A DNA stretch of 64,000 nucleotides from Chloroflexota bacterium (GTDB taxonomy: Bacteria; Chloroflexota; Anaerolineae; Anaerolineales; E44-bin32), in the NCBI GenBank assembly GCA_022561215.1, contig JADFRQ010000009.1, positions 1-64,000 on the forward strand, given 5' to 3'. This document shows, in pieces, positions 10,022 through 18,814 of the stretch. Position numbers and translations under genes: made by a program. Positions within the stretch are counted from its first letter, which is position 1. Every line of letters starts with the position of its first letter. The notes below the pieces were generated by a model. It was not told the origin of the DNA, did no database searches, and was given only the letters and a program-made list of their open reading frames with translations.

Positions 10022-10094
10022 TGCGCCGTTAGGGACTCGAACCCTAAACCTTGGGCTTAAAAGGCCCCTGCTCTGCCAATTGAGCTAACGGCGC
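10022..10094 (-). tRNA. tRNA-Lys (TTT)
   Basis: A full cloverleaf can be drawn: 7-bp acceptor stem GCGCCGT/ACGGCGC, D-stem GCTC/GAGC, anticodon loop CTTTTAA, and T-arm with GTTCGAGTC, discriminator A. The anticodon TTT reads Lys AAA/AAG. The anticodon stem GGGGC/GCCCA has a G27-A43 mismatch at its outer end. CCA is not encoded. It lies 350 bases from greA and about 1.1 kb from lysS, the gene for its own synthetase. Confidence 0.95.
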
Positions 10095-10316
10095 GTAGCC
10101 CGCATTGTAACATCGGCGTTTTTGGCGCGTCAACCAAATGGGAAGGACTTCCCGGTATTCGCGAAATCGAGCCGCTGGCCGTAAATTGCATGAATGACAA
10201 TTTGAAATTGAAAACCGAATGAGTTTACATATTTGACGGGATTTGTGGCCTAAAAATGGTGACATTTGTCCGAAAATGATCTTCAAAATGTCGCTTTCTG
10301 TTCTACAGAGTAGCGC

Positions 10317-10345
10317 TGGACATCAAATCCAAGATATGCTATGAT
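10317..10345 (+). promoter_or_regulatory. Sigma-70-type promoter of greA
   Basis: TGGACA (10317-10322) and TATGAT (10340-10345) are separated by exactly 17 bases, a near-consensus housekeeping promoter. Transcription should start around 10352, giving a leader of about 93 bases before the greA ATG. Confidence 0.75.
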
Positions 10346-10371
10346 GCGCTCGGAATATCTTCCAATCTGGG

Positions 10372-10397
10372 CTGAGAGCGATCTCTCAGTTCTTTTT
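10372..10397 (+). promoter_or_regulatory. Terminator-like hairpin in the greA leader (possible attenuator)
   Basis: A 7-bp stem CTGAGAG/CTCTCAG with loop CGAT is followed by TTCTTTTT, all between the greA promoter and the greA ribosome binding site. This is the shape of an intrinsic terminator and would yield a short leader RNA of about 45 bases. In E. coli the greA leader is also known to be prematurely terminated (GraL RNAs); here the similarity is one of arrangement only. Confidence 0.5.
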
Positions 10398-10444
10398 AAT
10401 CTCTTTTACAGGTGTCCGATATCGAACGTATCATTGAGGTTGCT

Positions 10445-10915
10445 ATGGCACAAAATGCAATATATGTTACAAAAAAAGGGCTGAAGAAACTTGAAGAAGA
10501 ACTGAACCATTTGCAAACGACAAAACGTCAGGAAGTTGCCAGTCGCTTGCGCGAGGCGATGGAAGACGGTGAGCTAATCGAGAACGCGGAATACGAAGCT
10601 GCTAAAAATGAACAGGCGTTCGTCGAAGGCCGCATTCTCGAGCTTGAGCACATGGTTTCGCAAGCGCAGTTGATTCAAAAAAGCAATTCTAAAGATTTCG
10701 TCAGCATTGGCAGCACAGTGGAGGTAAGAGAAAAGGGCGAACGAAAGAGTGAATCCTACAAGATTGTAGGTGCTGCGGAAGCGGATCCCAAAGCGGGCCT
10801 TATCTCGAATGAGTCGCCATTGGCCGTGGCACTCCTTGCGCACAAAATCGGCGATGTTGTCGAGGTACAAGCGCCATCAGGCGCAATTAACTTTCGAATC
10901 ATTAAGATCAAGTGA
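10445..10915 (+). CDS. greA: Transcription elongation factor GreA
   Basis: A 156-residue GreA, close to the usual length of 158. The N-terminal coiled coil (residues 10-75) carries the acidic tip EDGELIENAEYEAAKNEQA, which reaches into the secondary channel of RNA polymerase to trigger transcript cleavage in backtracked complexes. The C-terminal FKBP-like domain (about 80-156) binds polymerase and includes ISNESPLAVALLAHKIGD. ATG 10445 is preferred to the GTG at 10412, because GAGG precedes it and the conserved sequence begins there. It has its own promoter and leader hairpin; lysS follows 259 bases later. Confidence 0.97.
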   Translation: MAQNAIYVTKKGLKKLEEELNHLQTTKRQEVASRLREAMEDGELIENAEYEAAKNEQAFVEGRILELEHMVSQAQLIQKSNSKDFVSIGSTVEVREKGERKSESYKIVGAAEADPKAGLISNESPLAVALLAHKIGDVVEVQAPSGAINFRIIKIK

Positions 10916-10918
10916 CGA

Positions 10919-11065
10919 AACCCGCATTATGCTGCGGGGAATCACCATTAGTTGGGTAGCATCTGCGGAAAAGCCAATAGGAGCGGCCGCTCCCAAAACC
11001 CTCTCTAGCCATTTCTATCCATTGCAAGCTACGGACTGCTCTGGCTTTTTGCCATAACTAGGTGG
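10919..11065 (+). repeat. Dispersed conserved element, copy A (candidate structured RNA)
   Basis: The stretch directly after the greA stop matches the stretch directly after the thioredoxin-lipoprotein stop at 33984-34115. Shared parts, in order, are ATGCTGCGGG, TCACC, a GCGGAAAAGCCAATA block followed by GGAG, GCCATT, and a GCTAC near the end. Similarity is spread over about 130 bases with short gaps, as expected for a folded RNA or an old mobile repeat rather than a coding sequence. The function is unknown. Confidence 0.45.
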
Positions 11066-11174
11066 AAGCTGAATCCACCCGCCGCAAGCAGCCCCGGGAT
11101 TTCGCCAGGCGTTATCCCCTTTTCGTGAACTCCAAGAAAGCGCGGCTCATCGGCTGCTTGAAGGGCGGATTGGC

Positions 11175-12698
11175 ATGACGGTTGAATTCTCAGAACTTGA
11201 AAAAGCGCGCTACAAGAAGCTCCTCTTTCTAAAAGACCAGGGGATGGAGCTCTACCCCAGGAAAACAAAACGCACGCATTTAAGCAGCCAGGCCATTTCT
11301 GAATTTGAGCAATCTGAAGAAGATGGCGATGTGCATGTAGAAGTCGCGGGCCGGCTGCAATCCATCCGCAGCATGGGAAAAATTGTATTTGCTCATATTG
11401 AAGACGAAAGGGGGAAATTGCAGCTCTTTCTGCGGCGCGATGAATTGGGAGATGAAGTATTCGGCCTTTTTATAAATGGATTTGATCTGGGTGATTTTAT
11501 CCAGGCCAGTGGAGTCATGTTTCGAACTCGCGCGGGCGAAATCAGCTTGCGGGTAGAACAGTTTACAATCCTCGCCAAATCCATCACACCTCTTCCTGCT
11601 GGAAAGGAAGAGATCATTGACGGTGAGCGCATAGTCCACTCCGCTTTCACAAATCCGGAAGCACGCTACAGACAACGCTACGCAGATTTAGCGGTAAACC
11701 ACGATATTCGAGAAATATTTTGGACCAGGTCTCGCATCATGCGCGCCCTGCGGGAGTTTCTCGATGAGCATGGTTTTATTGAAGTTGAAACGCCAATTTT
11801 GCAACCGCTCTATGGAGGTGCAGCCGCAAAACCCTTTACGACCCACCATCAGCAACTGCGTCAAGATCTTTACCTGCGCATATCCTTTGAGCTTTATTTG
11901 AAGCGTTTGATTGTCGGTGGATTTGAACGCGTGTACGAAATTGGCAGGGATTTTCGAAATGAGGGTGTTTCCTTCAAACACAACCCCGAGTTTACGCAGC
12001 TCGAGTTTTATATTGCCTACGCAGATTATGAAGAGGTGATGATGTTAACCGAGCAGATGGTGGCATTTGCAGCGGCGAAGGCATTAGGTTCGACACAACT
12101 TCAGTATCAGGGCGAAAGTATTGATCTAACGCCGCCTTGGCGACGTCTCGATTTGCGCGCGGCGCTTCAGAAATATGCCAAAATTGATATTGCGGATTTT
12201 CCAACGTATGCCTCATTAGAGGAAATCATCAGGGATCAGGGCGACACGCTCGCACCTGAATCAACACGTGGAAAATTAATCGAGGCTCTGCTTTCGAAAT
12301 ATGTGGAGCCGGCCTGCATTCAACCGACGATAATTTATGATTATCCCCGGGATATTTCTCCCCTGGCAAAAAGCAAAGTGGATGATCCTGAGACCGTGGA
12401 GCGATTTGAAGTGTTTGTGGGGGGGATGGAGTTGTGCAACGCTTTTACTGAGTTGAATGACCCCGTAGATCAAGAGCAGCGCTTTCAAGAGATGCGCAAG
12501 GACTATGACGCCGATGACAAAGAGCGCCATCCCATGGATGAAGATTACTTGCGCGCGATGCGCTACGGAATGCCGCCTAATGGCGGATTTGGCATGGGGA
12601 TTGATCGCCTGACAATGTTGTTTACCGATCAATCGACGATTCGCGAGGTGATCCTCTTTCCGCATCTACGCAGCAAGGGCGGTGGGGAAGATAAATAA
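11175..12698 (+). CDS. lysS: Lysine--tRNA ligase, class II
   Basis: A 507-residue class II lysyl-tRNA synthetase, the usual length. The OB-fold anticodon-binding domain covers about residues 50-150 (VEVAGRLQSIRSMGKIVFAHI). Motif 2 is FRNEGVSFKHNPEFTQLEFY (about 260) and motif 3 is GGFGMGIDRLTML (about 470). The enzyme charges tRNA-Lys with ATP in the cytoplasm. The ATG has a modest AGGGCGG upstream. It lies downstream of greA in the same direction, but the 259-base gap holds repeat copy A, so co-transcription is uncertain. Confidence 0.97.
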   Translation: MTVEFSELEKARYKKLLFLKDQGMELYPRKTKRTHLSSQAISEFEQSEEDGDVHVEVAGRLQSIRSMGKIVFAHIEDERGKLQLFLRRDELGDEVFGLFINGFDLGDFIQASGVMFRTRAGEISLRVEQFTILAKSITPLPAGKEEIIDGERIVHSAFTNPEARYRQRYADLAVNHDIREIFWTRSRIMRALREFLDEHGFIEVETPILQPLYGGAAAKPFTTHHQQLRQDLYLRISFELYLKRLIVGGFERVYEIGRDFRNEGVSFKHNPEFTQLEFYIAYADYEEVMMLTEQMVAFAAAKALGSTQLQYQGESIDLTPPWRRLDLRAALQKYAKIDIADFPTYASLEEIIRDQGDTLAPESTRGKLIEALLSKYVEPACIQPTIIYDYPRDISPLAKSKVDDPETVERFEVFVGGMELCNAFTELNDPVDQEQRFQEMRKDYDADDKERHPMDEDYLRAMRYGMPPNGGFGMGIDRLTMLFTDQSTIREVILFPHLRSKGGGEDK

Positions 12699-12910
12699 CG
12701 ACTTTGGGTTTCGGGATGTCTAGTGCCCATTAGGGGACAATTGAATTGGAAATCGGCCCGGTGTGTGAACTGCGTTTACCTTGATTCCTGGCCTACATTT
12801 CGTTCACTATTTTTGGAGGTCGGGTTTCCATATCCGCCTGATGAATAGAAAATGGGCATGGTGGGTGAACGCCGTTCGCTTAGGGGCTTTGGCCATGTTT
12901 TGGGCGCTAC

Positions 12911-13579
12911 TCACAATGGAGGTTTCCAGCCAAGTTTTTTTCGAAGGGTCGCGTAGCCTGAAATGATGTGAACCAATGCAGAAGATCGGTGACGCCTGAT
13001 TTTTGACTGTCGTAACGAAATCCGAAACTCGTCAGGGCCATTAAAGGGTGCCAGTTCTAGGTACGTTCGGCCGACTTCCATGTAGCCATGTGCATCCGAT
13101 CCCGCGGTTTGAAGAAGTTGGTGTTCCTCCGCTAGCGATGCTGCGCTGCGGTTCGCTGATTGCGACCAGGAGCGTCCATTAAATACTTCAATTGCATCAA
13201 CATGCCCGAGAATCGCCGCCAGGTGATTTATTTTCCATGCTCCGGAACGGCGCACATCAAATGGATGGGCAATGCTGATGACGGCGCCTTGTTCTCGAAG
13301 CTGGGCAATAGCTTCCATGGGTGGTAGGCCGGGAGGAACGTGCTGCTTAACATAATAAGCAAGCAGCTCACCTTGTGTGGTCATGATCTCTTCACTGATG
13401 ATGACGCGCCGGGGATCGATTTCTGCGGCCAATAGTGCACCATCAATTGCATTGTGATCGGTGATCGCAATGCGATCGATGCCGCGTGTGCGGCAGAGAA
13501 CCAGGAGCGCCTCTGGATCAATGAGACTATCTTTCGAAAAGTACGTGTGACAGTGCAGTTCTACGCGGATCGTCGTCAT
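12911..13579 (-). CDS. PHP-domain phosphoesterase
   Basis: A 222-residue PHP (polymerase and histidinol phosphatase) protein. The metal-binding motifs are visible in order: HCHTYFSKDS near the N-terminus, AITDHNAIDG, ISEEI, SIAHPFD and SDAHG. The metals support hydrolysis of phosphate esters; the substrate is unknown. ATG 13579 is chosen over a TTG at 13591, which directly follows the preceding stop. It is the last gene of a minus-strand operon with the flippase-like protein and the DUF362 protein, which hints at phospholipid or nucleotide metabolites. Confidence 0.85.
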   Translation of the reverse strand: MTTIRVELHCHTYFSKDSLIDPEALLVLCRTRGIDRIAITDHNAIDGALLAAEIDPRRVIISEEIMTTQGELLAYYVKQHVPPGLPPMEAIAQLREQGAVISIAHPFDVRRSGAWKINHLAAILGHVDAIEVFNGRSWSQSANRSAASLAEEHQLLQTAGSDAHGYMEVGRTYLELAPFNGPDEFRISLRQSKIRRHRSSALVHIISGYATLRKKLGWKPPL

Positions 13580-13591
13580 CTCGACATCCAA

Positions 13592-14635
13592 CTAGGATAA
13601 AGAGTTTCCAGCTTCATGTGGAAAATGATCCTCGTCTCGGATGAGATCTGCTGGAGTGTCTCCTGATATTCTGCCCGCGGGGACTTCTCGGACCAACAAG
13701 AAATCCCTTGAAAAGATCCAACTGATAAGTCCCAGGCCAACTCCGAACCAAAGCGTTGCAAAACGGATGATCATAGTTGCTGCCGCTGCCGTATCCGCGG
13801 CGAGTCCGAGGAGCAGCACCAGCATCCCGGCAATGCTTATCTCTGCCGCACCAATCCCTCCAGGCAAGGCCGATACAGCACCAATAACGGTTGAGAAGGA
13901 TAGGATAAATACGGCCAATGCAAATGTTTCTGCCCCGGGATCCACACCAAACCCCAGCAGGACGAGATACATGGCGATCCCCTCACCTAGCCAGGCGAAA
14001 ATTCCCAGGGATACTGCCGTCACAGTCGCCGCGGGTCGAAAGAGCAGGTTTGTGCCTTCGTAGAAAGACTGGAGTTGTGCGGAAGCACCTCGAAACCAGG
14101 GCAATCTACCCAGTTGCTTCATAATGCTCATCGCCAGTGATTGAAATTGTGTAAGAAGAATAAAAATAACGAGACTTGCGAGAACGATCGCGAACGCCGG
14201 CCAATACTGTGGGTAGGCAATCACACCCAGAGTAGATAAGGCTAGAACGGCAAGGCCATCACTGATGCGCTCCGCGAGCACGACGCTCATGCCATGCGCA
14301 GTTGCTACTCCGCTGACTTGGTTGAGCCATACGCCCTTCAGGGCCTCCCCAATTTTCCCCGGGGTCACGGCCAATGGAAATCCAGCCACAAAAATGCGCG
14401 CGCTCATGCGCTTATCGATGTTGCTGATGCCGATAAGGCCCAAATAATAATGCCATTTTATGAAGCGCAGGAGGTAGTTAAATAGGGTGCCAGCCAGAAT
14501 GAGAGGGATCAATTTCCAGTTGAAAGTTTTCAACTGTGAACCAACTTGTTGTGCATCGCCAATTAACAGTAGTGCGAGATAAACGACAAAACCAAAGAGG
14601 AAACCGAGCAGCATCCGTTGGAAGGTTTTGCTCAT
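13592..14635 (-). CDS. Lysylphosphatidylglycerol synthase TM-type (flippase-like) membrane protein
   Basis: A 347-residue protein with about eight membrane helices of the LPG_synthase_TM/UPF0104 family. Family features include YLLRFIKWHYYL, GKIGEALKGVWL and the late SALPGGIGAAEISIAG. The domain is the flippase half of MprF, here without a C-terminal aminoacyl-transferase domain, so it probably moves a lipid or isoprenoid-linked substrate. The start ATG overlaps the DUF362 stop codon (ATGA), which indicates translational coupling. An upstream in-frame start would lie wholly inside the DUF362 gene. The stop is TAG. Confidence 0.85.
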   Translation of the reverse strand: MSKTFQRMLLGFLFGFVVYLALLLIGDAQQVGSQLKTFNWKLIPLILAGTLFNYLLRFIKWHYYLGLIGISNIDKRMSARIFVAGFPLAVTPGKIGEALKGVWLNQVSGVATAHGMSVVLAERISDGLAVLALSTLGVIAYPQYWPAFAIVLASLVIFILLTQFQSLAMSIMKQLGRLPWFRGASAQLQSFYEGTNLLFRPAATVTAVSLGIFAWLGEGIAMYLVLLGFGVDPGAETFALAVFILSFSTVIGAVSALPGGIGAAEISIAGMLVLLLGLAADTAAAATMIIRFATLWFGVGLGLISWIFSRDFLLVREVPAGRISGDTPADLIRDEDHFPHEAGNSLS

Positions 14636-15834
14636 ACTAGCAGCACGAACCCCACAATCACAAGGATTGCAAGCGCAATTAGGCCCGCAATCCCCTGGAG
14701 GACAGTTTTTGGTTCCACTCCAGGCATGACAACGCCGCCATCTCCATACGCGGCGAATAACTCTCCCCAAGGTGTTTTAAGCGCCGATTCAACTCTCTTA
14801 CGACCCACAAAGGGGTACCAATAAACATTGTGATAAAAATTGCTCGCGAAATACGCCCAAGGGACGAGGGGTGATTGCAGCAATACTTTTTCCAAAGGTT
14901 TAAGCGGCCCGTGATAAATCATTCGCTGTCCTCGGCTGGCAAACGTCTCTTCTTGCTTAAAACCCCAAGCCGGTTCATTGGAAATGTCATAACCTATGAT
15001 CTCGATATCGTTTGGATTGCCAATGCCAAGATCGAGCTCATGCGCTCGGCGAATAAAACGGATGGCCATGGGATCAAATCCTTGCAAGACTGCCGAGACG
15101 GCATCGATCGCCACTTGATCTGCAGACGCCAACAGAATATCTTTCTCGTGCCATCTCATGGCTCTCGGCCCCGGACCATCACCGGCGAAAGTGCCATCCA
15201 TCAGCGCAAATATCCCGGGATGGATTTCCTGTTGAATCATCAATAGATCGACCAAAGTATCGTGGATCACGCTGTGCGTCCAGTGTCTATCGCGGTGCAA
15301 GAGCCCGCCAAAAGCATTTTTCATTGCGCCTGTAATGGTCGTAAAGACATGAGTTTTCACCGTTGGCAATTGGATGATGTTCATCCCCACCAAAGCGCGC
15401 GGGATGAAAACTCCATCGCGATAAACTTTGTCGAGTACCAGCAAAGGTTTCTTGGGCTTGTATTCAAACCACTCAAAATCTTGCTCATAAAGATAAAGAC
15501 ACGGGATTTCAAATTTATCCGTGACGAAGCGATGTTTGTTGTTTGCCTCCCCCTCGGAGGTGTCCACCACGACCGTGTCGTTGTGAACGCCCACAAGATC
15601 GGCATAACCAGCCGTCTGCAACGCTTGAATCGCTCCCTCCAGCTGCCAGGGACTCGTTGAACATGCCGGGTACCAGGTCTGCCAGGATATGTTGATCTTT
15701 AGGCCGGTGGTTATACCTTTGGGTAGCGCCGATTCCATCCCGCCTAGATGCATAACTTCCTCTATATCGTCAAGCACCGAATCGGGTTTTGTTTTGAGAA
15801 CTGCGACCTGGCCCTTCCCTGCGAAATTGGTCAT
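14632..15834 (-). CDS. DUF362 domain-containing membrane-anchored protein
   Basis: A 400-residue protein of the DUF362 family, with VGVHNDTVVVDT, IIQLPTVKTHVFTTITGAMKN (family core), MDGTFAGDGPGPR and ASADQVAIDAVSAVLQGFDP. The C-terminus is one hydrophobic anchor (LIALAILVIVGFVLLV). No ferredoxin-type Cys cluster is present, unlike some family members. The family is uncharacterised; a redox or lipid-related role has been guessed. The start at 15834 has an excellent GGGGAGG. It heads an operon with the flippase-like gene and the PHP gene. Confidence 0.85.
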   Translation of the reverse strand: MTNFAGKGQVAVLKTKPDSVLDDIEEVMHLGGMESALPKGITTGLKINISWQTWYPACSTSPWQLEGAIQALQTAGYADLVGVHNDTVVVDTSEGEANNKHRFVTDKFEIPCLYLYEQDFEWFEYKPKKPLLVLDKVYRDGVFIPRALVGMNIIQLPTVKTHVFTTITGAMKNAFGGLLHRDRHWTHSVIHDTLVDLLMIQQEIHPGIFALMDGTFAGDGPGPRAMRWHEKDILLASADQVAIDAVSAVLQGFDPMAIRFIRRAHELDLGIGNPNDIEIIGYDISNEPAWGFKQEETFASRGQRMIYHGPLKPLEKVLLQSPLVPWAYFASNFYHNVYWYPFVGRKRVESALKTPWGELFAAYGDGGVVMPGVEPKTVLQGIAGLIALAILVIVGFVLLV

Positions 15835-15930
15835 GCAACACCTCCCCGGGATCGGAATTGTATCGCACACATTGCTGGCAGGATAGAAGATTTTCTGAGG
15901 GCGGTCATGTGATGCTACAATACGCAAATC

Positions 15931-16365
15931 ATGACGCGTCCCCTGGAAGAACCAGAGCGCAGCCTCACCAAGAAGTTTCGCCGCCAGGTCTGGCTGCAAA
16001 TTTTTTTTCCTATTGCCTCGGGTATTTTTATCCTCGGACTCCTCGTTGGTAGCCTATCGCTCAATCAAATTGGGAGCGCGAGTGGTTGGGCCGATGCATC
16101 GCTGACTATGATGATTATCCCGCTGCTTGGCCTGGGTTTGATCTTGCTCGTGGTATTAATTGCATTAAGCTACATCGTGGCCCGATTGGTTGGATATCTG
16201 CCGACGCCGATGAGCAGAATTCATGGCCGCATTAAAATGATCGATCATTCAACTCGGCGTCTCGCCCACGTAATTTCGAGGCCATTTATGTACGCCAGCG
16301 CTGCAAAGGCGGCGATAGCGGCTGTATTTCGCGGAGTGGCATCGATATTCGAACGACGGTACTAA
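15931..16365 (+). CDS. Small membrane protein, two predicted helices
   Basis: A 144-residue protein: a basic, charged N-terminus (about 20 residues), two hydrophobic segments (about 24-45 and 58-85) and a basic C-terminal half. No family is recognised. An extended -10 box (TGCTACAAT, 15913-15921) ends 9 bases before the ATG and no ribosome binding site is seen, so translation may be nearly leaderless. It is divergent from the DUF362 operon. Confidence 0.7.
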   Translation: MTRPLEEPERSLTKKFRRQVWLQIFFPIASGIFILGLLVGSLSLNQIGSASGWADASLTMMIIPLLGLGLILLVVLIALSYIVARLVGYLPTPMSRIHGRIKMIDHSTRRLAHVISRPFMYASAAKAAIAAVFRGVASIFERRY

Positions 16366-16424
16366 GGTCCAGCAGCATTCGCGTGGATTCATAATTCAGA
16401 CAATGTATTGAAGGGGCAGGCAAA

Positions 16425-16637
16425 ATGGAAGAACAATCACAGGGGAGAGTACGAATCATGGTCATAGGGGCTGTGGTGGGGGCATTGGTTGGATTAGGCG
16501 CCGCCTACTTGCTCGCTCAACGTGCGAATAAAGACGGCAAGGAGCTGAGGTTGAGCACCGGCGAAGGCATGCGTTTGGGAATGTTGATATTGGGAATGCT
16601 GCGGCAAGTAAGCCGTTTAGGTGACGGGAAAGATTAA
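16425..16637 (+). CDS. Small glycine-zipper membrane protein
   Basis: A 70-residue protein with one membrane helix containing a glycine-zipper pattern (VIGAVVGALVGLGAAYLL), followed by a charged segment and a second, amphipathic helix. YtxH-like proteins have a similar shape, but no firm match is claimed. A GGGGCAGG lies upstream of the ATG. It follows the two-helix protein by 59 bases and may be co-transcribed. Confidence 0.65.
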   Translation: MEEQSQGRVRIMVIGAVVGALVGLGAAYLLAQRANKDGKELRLSTGEGMRLGMLILGMLRQVSRLGDGKD

Positions 16638-17122
16638 TTATCCTCATCAAAAGGAAAACGTCTGAGGAGGCCGTAGCTCGCCATAGGTGCGGTTTGCAGG
16701 CGGGGCTGATTGGCAAGCGACTCAAATGGCGGTGGCTGCTCCATGGGGTCCTTTTCCTTGGAGGATTGGGGCTGTCCCAAAGGGGCGTATACTATTCACC
16801 AATGTTGACTTCCTTAAGATGATCGGCAATTATCCCAAGAGTACAGGCAACCGGCCGGTTGCCCATACAACTGGATTATGGATGAAGCGAGAAGTACTTA
16901 ATTGCTCATTAGACAGCCCCATTGATTAATTGCGCCCGGGAGAAATCATGAAATGGTTCTTTAGGGCGTTTTTAATTTCCTGCAGCGAACGCCCCGCTTT
17001 TGTCTGCGGGCCCATTCAGTAACGATGTACCTACGGAACTCAATAGTGATCAAGAATTACCCGCGCCCGTACTGCCAACACTCATTCCCATGGATATATT
17101 GCCAGCTTTATCCAAGGTTGGC
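16638..17122. other. Gene-free spacer
   Basis: No convincing gene or RNA was seen. An open frame reaching back to 17000 is in frame with the CapA-like gene, but its first residues look neither like a signal peptide nor like a domain. Confidence 0.45.
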
Positions 17123-18814
17123 ATGCCTTCTACCATGATGAATTTGTCACAGATAATCCAATCCCGCCATCAATCCAAGCGGCTTATTTTGCTTTTCTGC
17201 ACGTTTATGCTGCTGGGTTGCACGCCTGACCAAGAAGCGCGGCCCACTCAAGAGCGCGCCGTTGTTTCAGTTGAAGTTGAACCCACGATCACCCCATTTC
17301 AACCGCGGCAGCCGACGGAGACTCCCGGGGTGCTGCAGATCGGCGTTTCAAACGCTATCCCGCGACCATTGATGCGTTTAATTCAAGACACCCCGGCGAT
17401 ATTGGGGCGATCGATTGTCTTTCAAAGCGATGCAGAAAAAGCGGATCTAAGGATTGGAATCGAGGGAGAATTCGTGCTTACACGTTATGTGTATGCACTT
17501 GTGGCTCCCTTTCCTACATTGGATGACTCGATAAGCTTTCAGGATTTGGAGCAGATTTGGCGCGGAAACTCTTCGAGTGAACTGAAAATTTTAATCGCCT
17601 CGAAAGATGTAAATTCTTTGGAACAGCTTTTGGGACCGCGATCGAACACGCATGTATCCATCCTCCAAGATTCAGACTTAGTCGATGCCGCGTGGGGCAT
17701 TCGCCCTGCAATGGTGATTGTCCCCTTCGAAGGTCTCGAGCCGCGATGGAAAGTGATTGACATTAACGGGCTCTCTCCCATCGATAAACCGTTTGCAATC
17801 GAGGATTATGAGCTCACGTTACGCATTGCTCTCAGCGGCGATCCGCGATTAGCGCAGGCATTAATTGCCTCGCTTTCCCTTCCCGAATCGAACAGAGATT
17901 CTTCAAAATTTACCGATCTTATTATGACGGGGGTGACGGCTCTTACGCGCGCTACGGCCTGGAGGATGGAACAATACGGGAGTAACTATCCGGCGGAGAA
18001 GATTGGCGAACTGCTGAAGTCAGCTGATTTGACACATGTGAGCAATGAAGTGTCATTCCTGCAGTCGTGCCCGCCTCCCAGCCCCATCCGTGAAGGGCTT
18101 ATTTTTTGCAGTAATCCAAAATATGCTGAGTTGCTGGAAACAATCGGCGTCGATCTAGTTGAGATGACCGGTAACCACCTTGGGGATTATGGAGAAGAGG
18201 CCATTTACGAAACCCTGCAAATTTATCGCGATAGGGGTTGGCAATACTTCGGAGGCGGAGAAAATCTTGAGGATGCATTTTCTCCGGCTTTGATCGAACA
18301 TAATGGCAATAAGCTCGCATTTCTGGGTTGCAACTTCCCCGGTCCGCCAAGTGTATGGGCTAAGGAATCCAGCCCGGGAGCGACACCGTGTGATTATGAA
18401 TTGTTGTTTCAGAAGGTGAGTGATTTACGGTCCAATGGCTACCTGCCGATCTTTACTTTCCAATGGAGTGAACACTACCAGACCAAGCCCAGTTTAGAGC
18501 AGGTCAAGAATTTTCGTGCAGCCATTGACGCAGGCGCGGTAATTGTCAGCGGGAGTCAGGCCCATCAACCGCAGGCACTCGAGTTTTATGGAGGAGGGCT
18601 GATTCATTATGGCGTCGGAAATTTATTTTTCGACCAAATGTGGGCGCTTGCCGTACGAGAAGAATTTATTGACCGTCACATATTTTATGATGGACGGCAT
18701 ATTTCTACAGAATTGTTAACGACCATTCTTGAGGATTATTCCCAGCCCCGGCCAATGACATCCGAGGAAAGAGAAAGATTTCTTGAAAAAATATTTGCGG
18801 CGAGTGGTTGGTAA
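17123..18814 (+). CDS. CapA-type metallophosphatase lipoprotein with substrate-binding-like N-half
   Basis: A lipoprotein of about 563 residues (lipobox FMLLGC, Cys about 33). Residues 75-290 resemble a PstS/PBP-like periplasmic binding fold (YALVAPFPTLDD, LEQIWRG). Residues 300-563 form a CapA/PGA_cap calcineurin-like domain with SNEVSFL, MTGNHLGDYG and GSQAHQPQ as metal ligand motifs. CapA proteins act in surface polymer (poly-gamma-glutamate-like) handling. The start is uncertain: ATG 17123 has AAGG upstream and gives a sensible signal peptide; TTG 17000 and ATG 17090 are alternatives. It appears monocistronic. Confidence 0.75.
   Translation: MPSTMMNLSQIIQSRHQSKRLILLFCTFMLLGCTPDQEARPTQERAVVSVEVEPTITPFQPRQPTETPGVLQIGVSNAIPRPLMRLIQDTPAILGRSIVFQSDAEKADLRIGIEGEFVLTRYVYALVAPFPTLDDSISFQDLEQIWRGNSSSELKILIASKDVNSLEQLLGPRSNTHVSILQDSDLVDAAWGIRPAMVIVPFEGLEPRWKVIDINGLSPIDKPFAIEDYELTLRIALSGDPRLAQALIASLSLPESNRDSSKFTDLIMTGVTALTRATAWRMEQYGSNYPAEKIGELLKSADLTHVSNEVSFLQSCPPPSPIREGLIFCSNPKYAELLETIGVDLVEMTGNHLGDYGEEAIYETLQIYRDRGWQYFGGGENLEDAFSPALIEHNGNKLAFLGCNFPGPPSVWAKESSPGATPCDYELLFQKVSDLRSNGYLPIFTFQWSEHYQTKPSLEQVKNFRAAIDAGAVIVSGSQAHQPQALEFYGGGLIHYGVGNLFFDQMWALAVREEFIDRHIFYDGRHISTELLTTILEDYSQPRPMTSEERERFLEKIFAASGW

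Noticed and set aside
10919-11065. Known riboswitch (c-di-GMP-I, cobalamin, THF) for the repeated element
   Set aside because: The conserved blocks do not match the core motifs of these classes as far as I can recall them.
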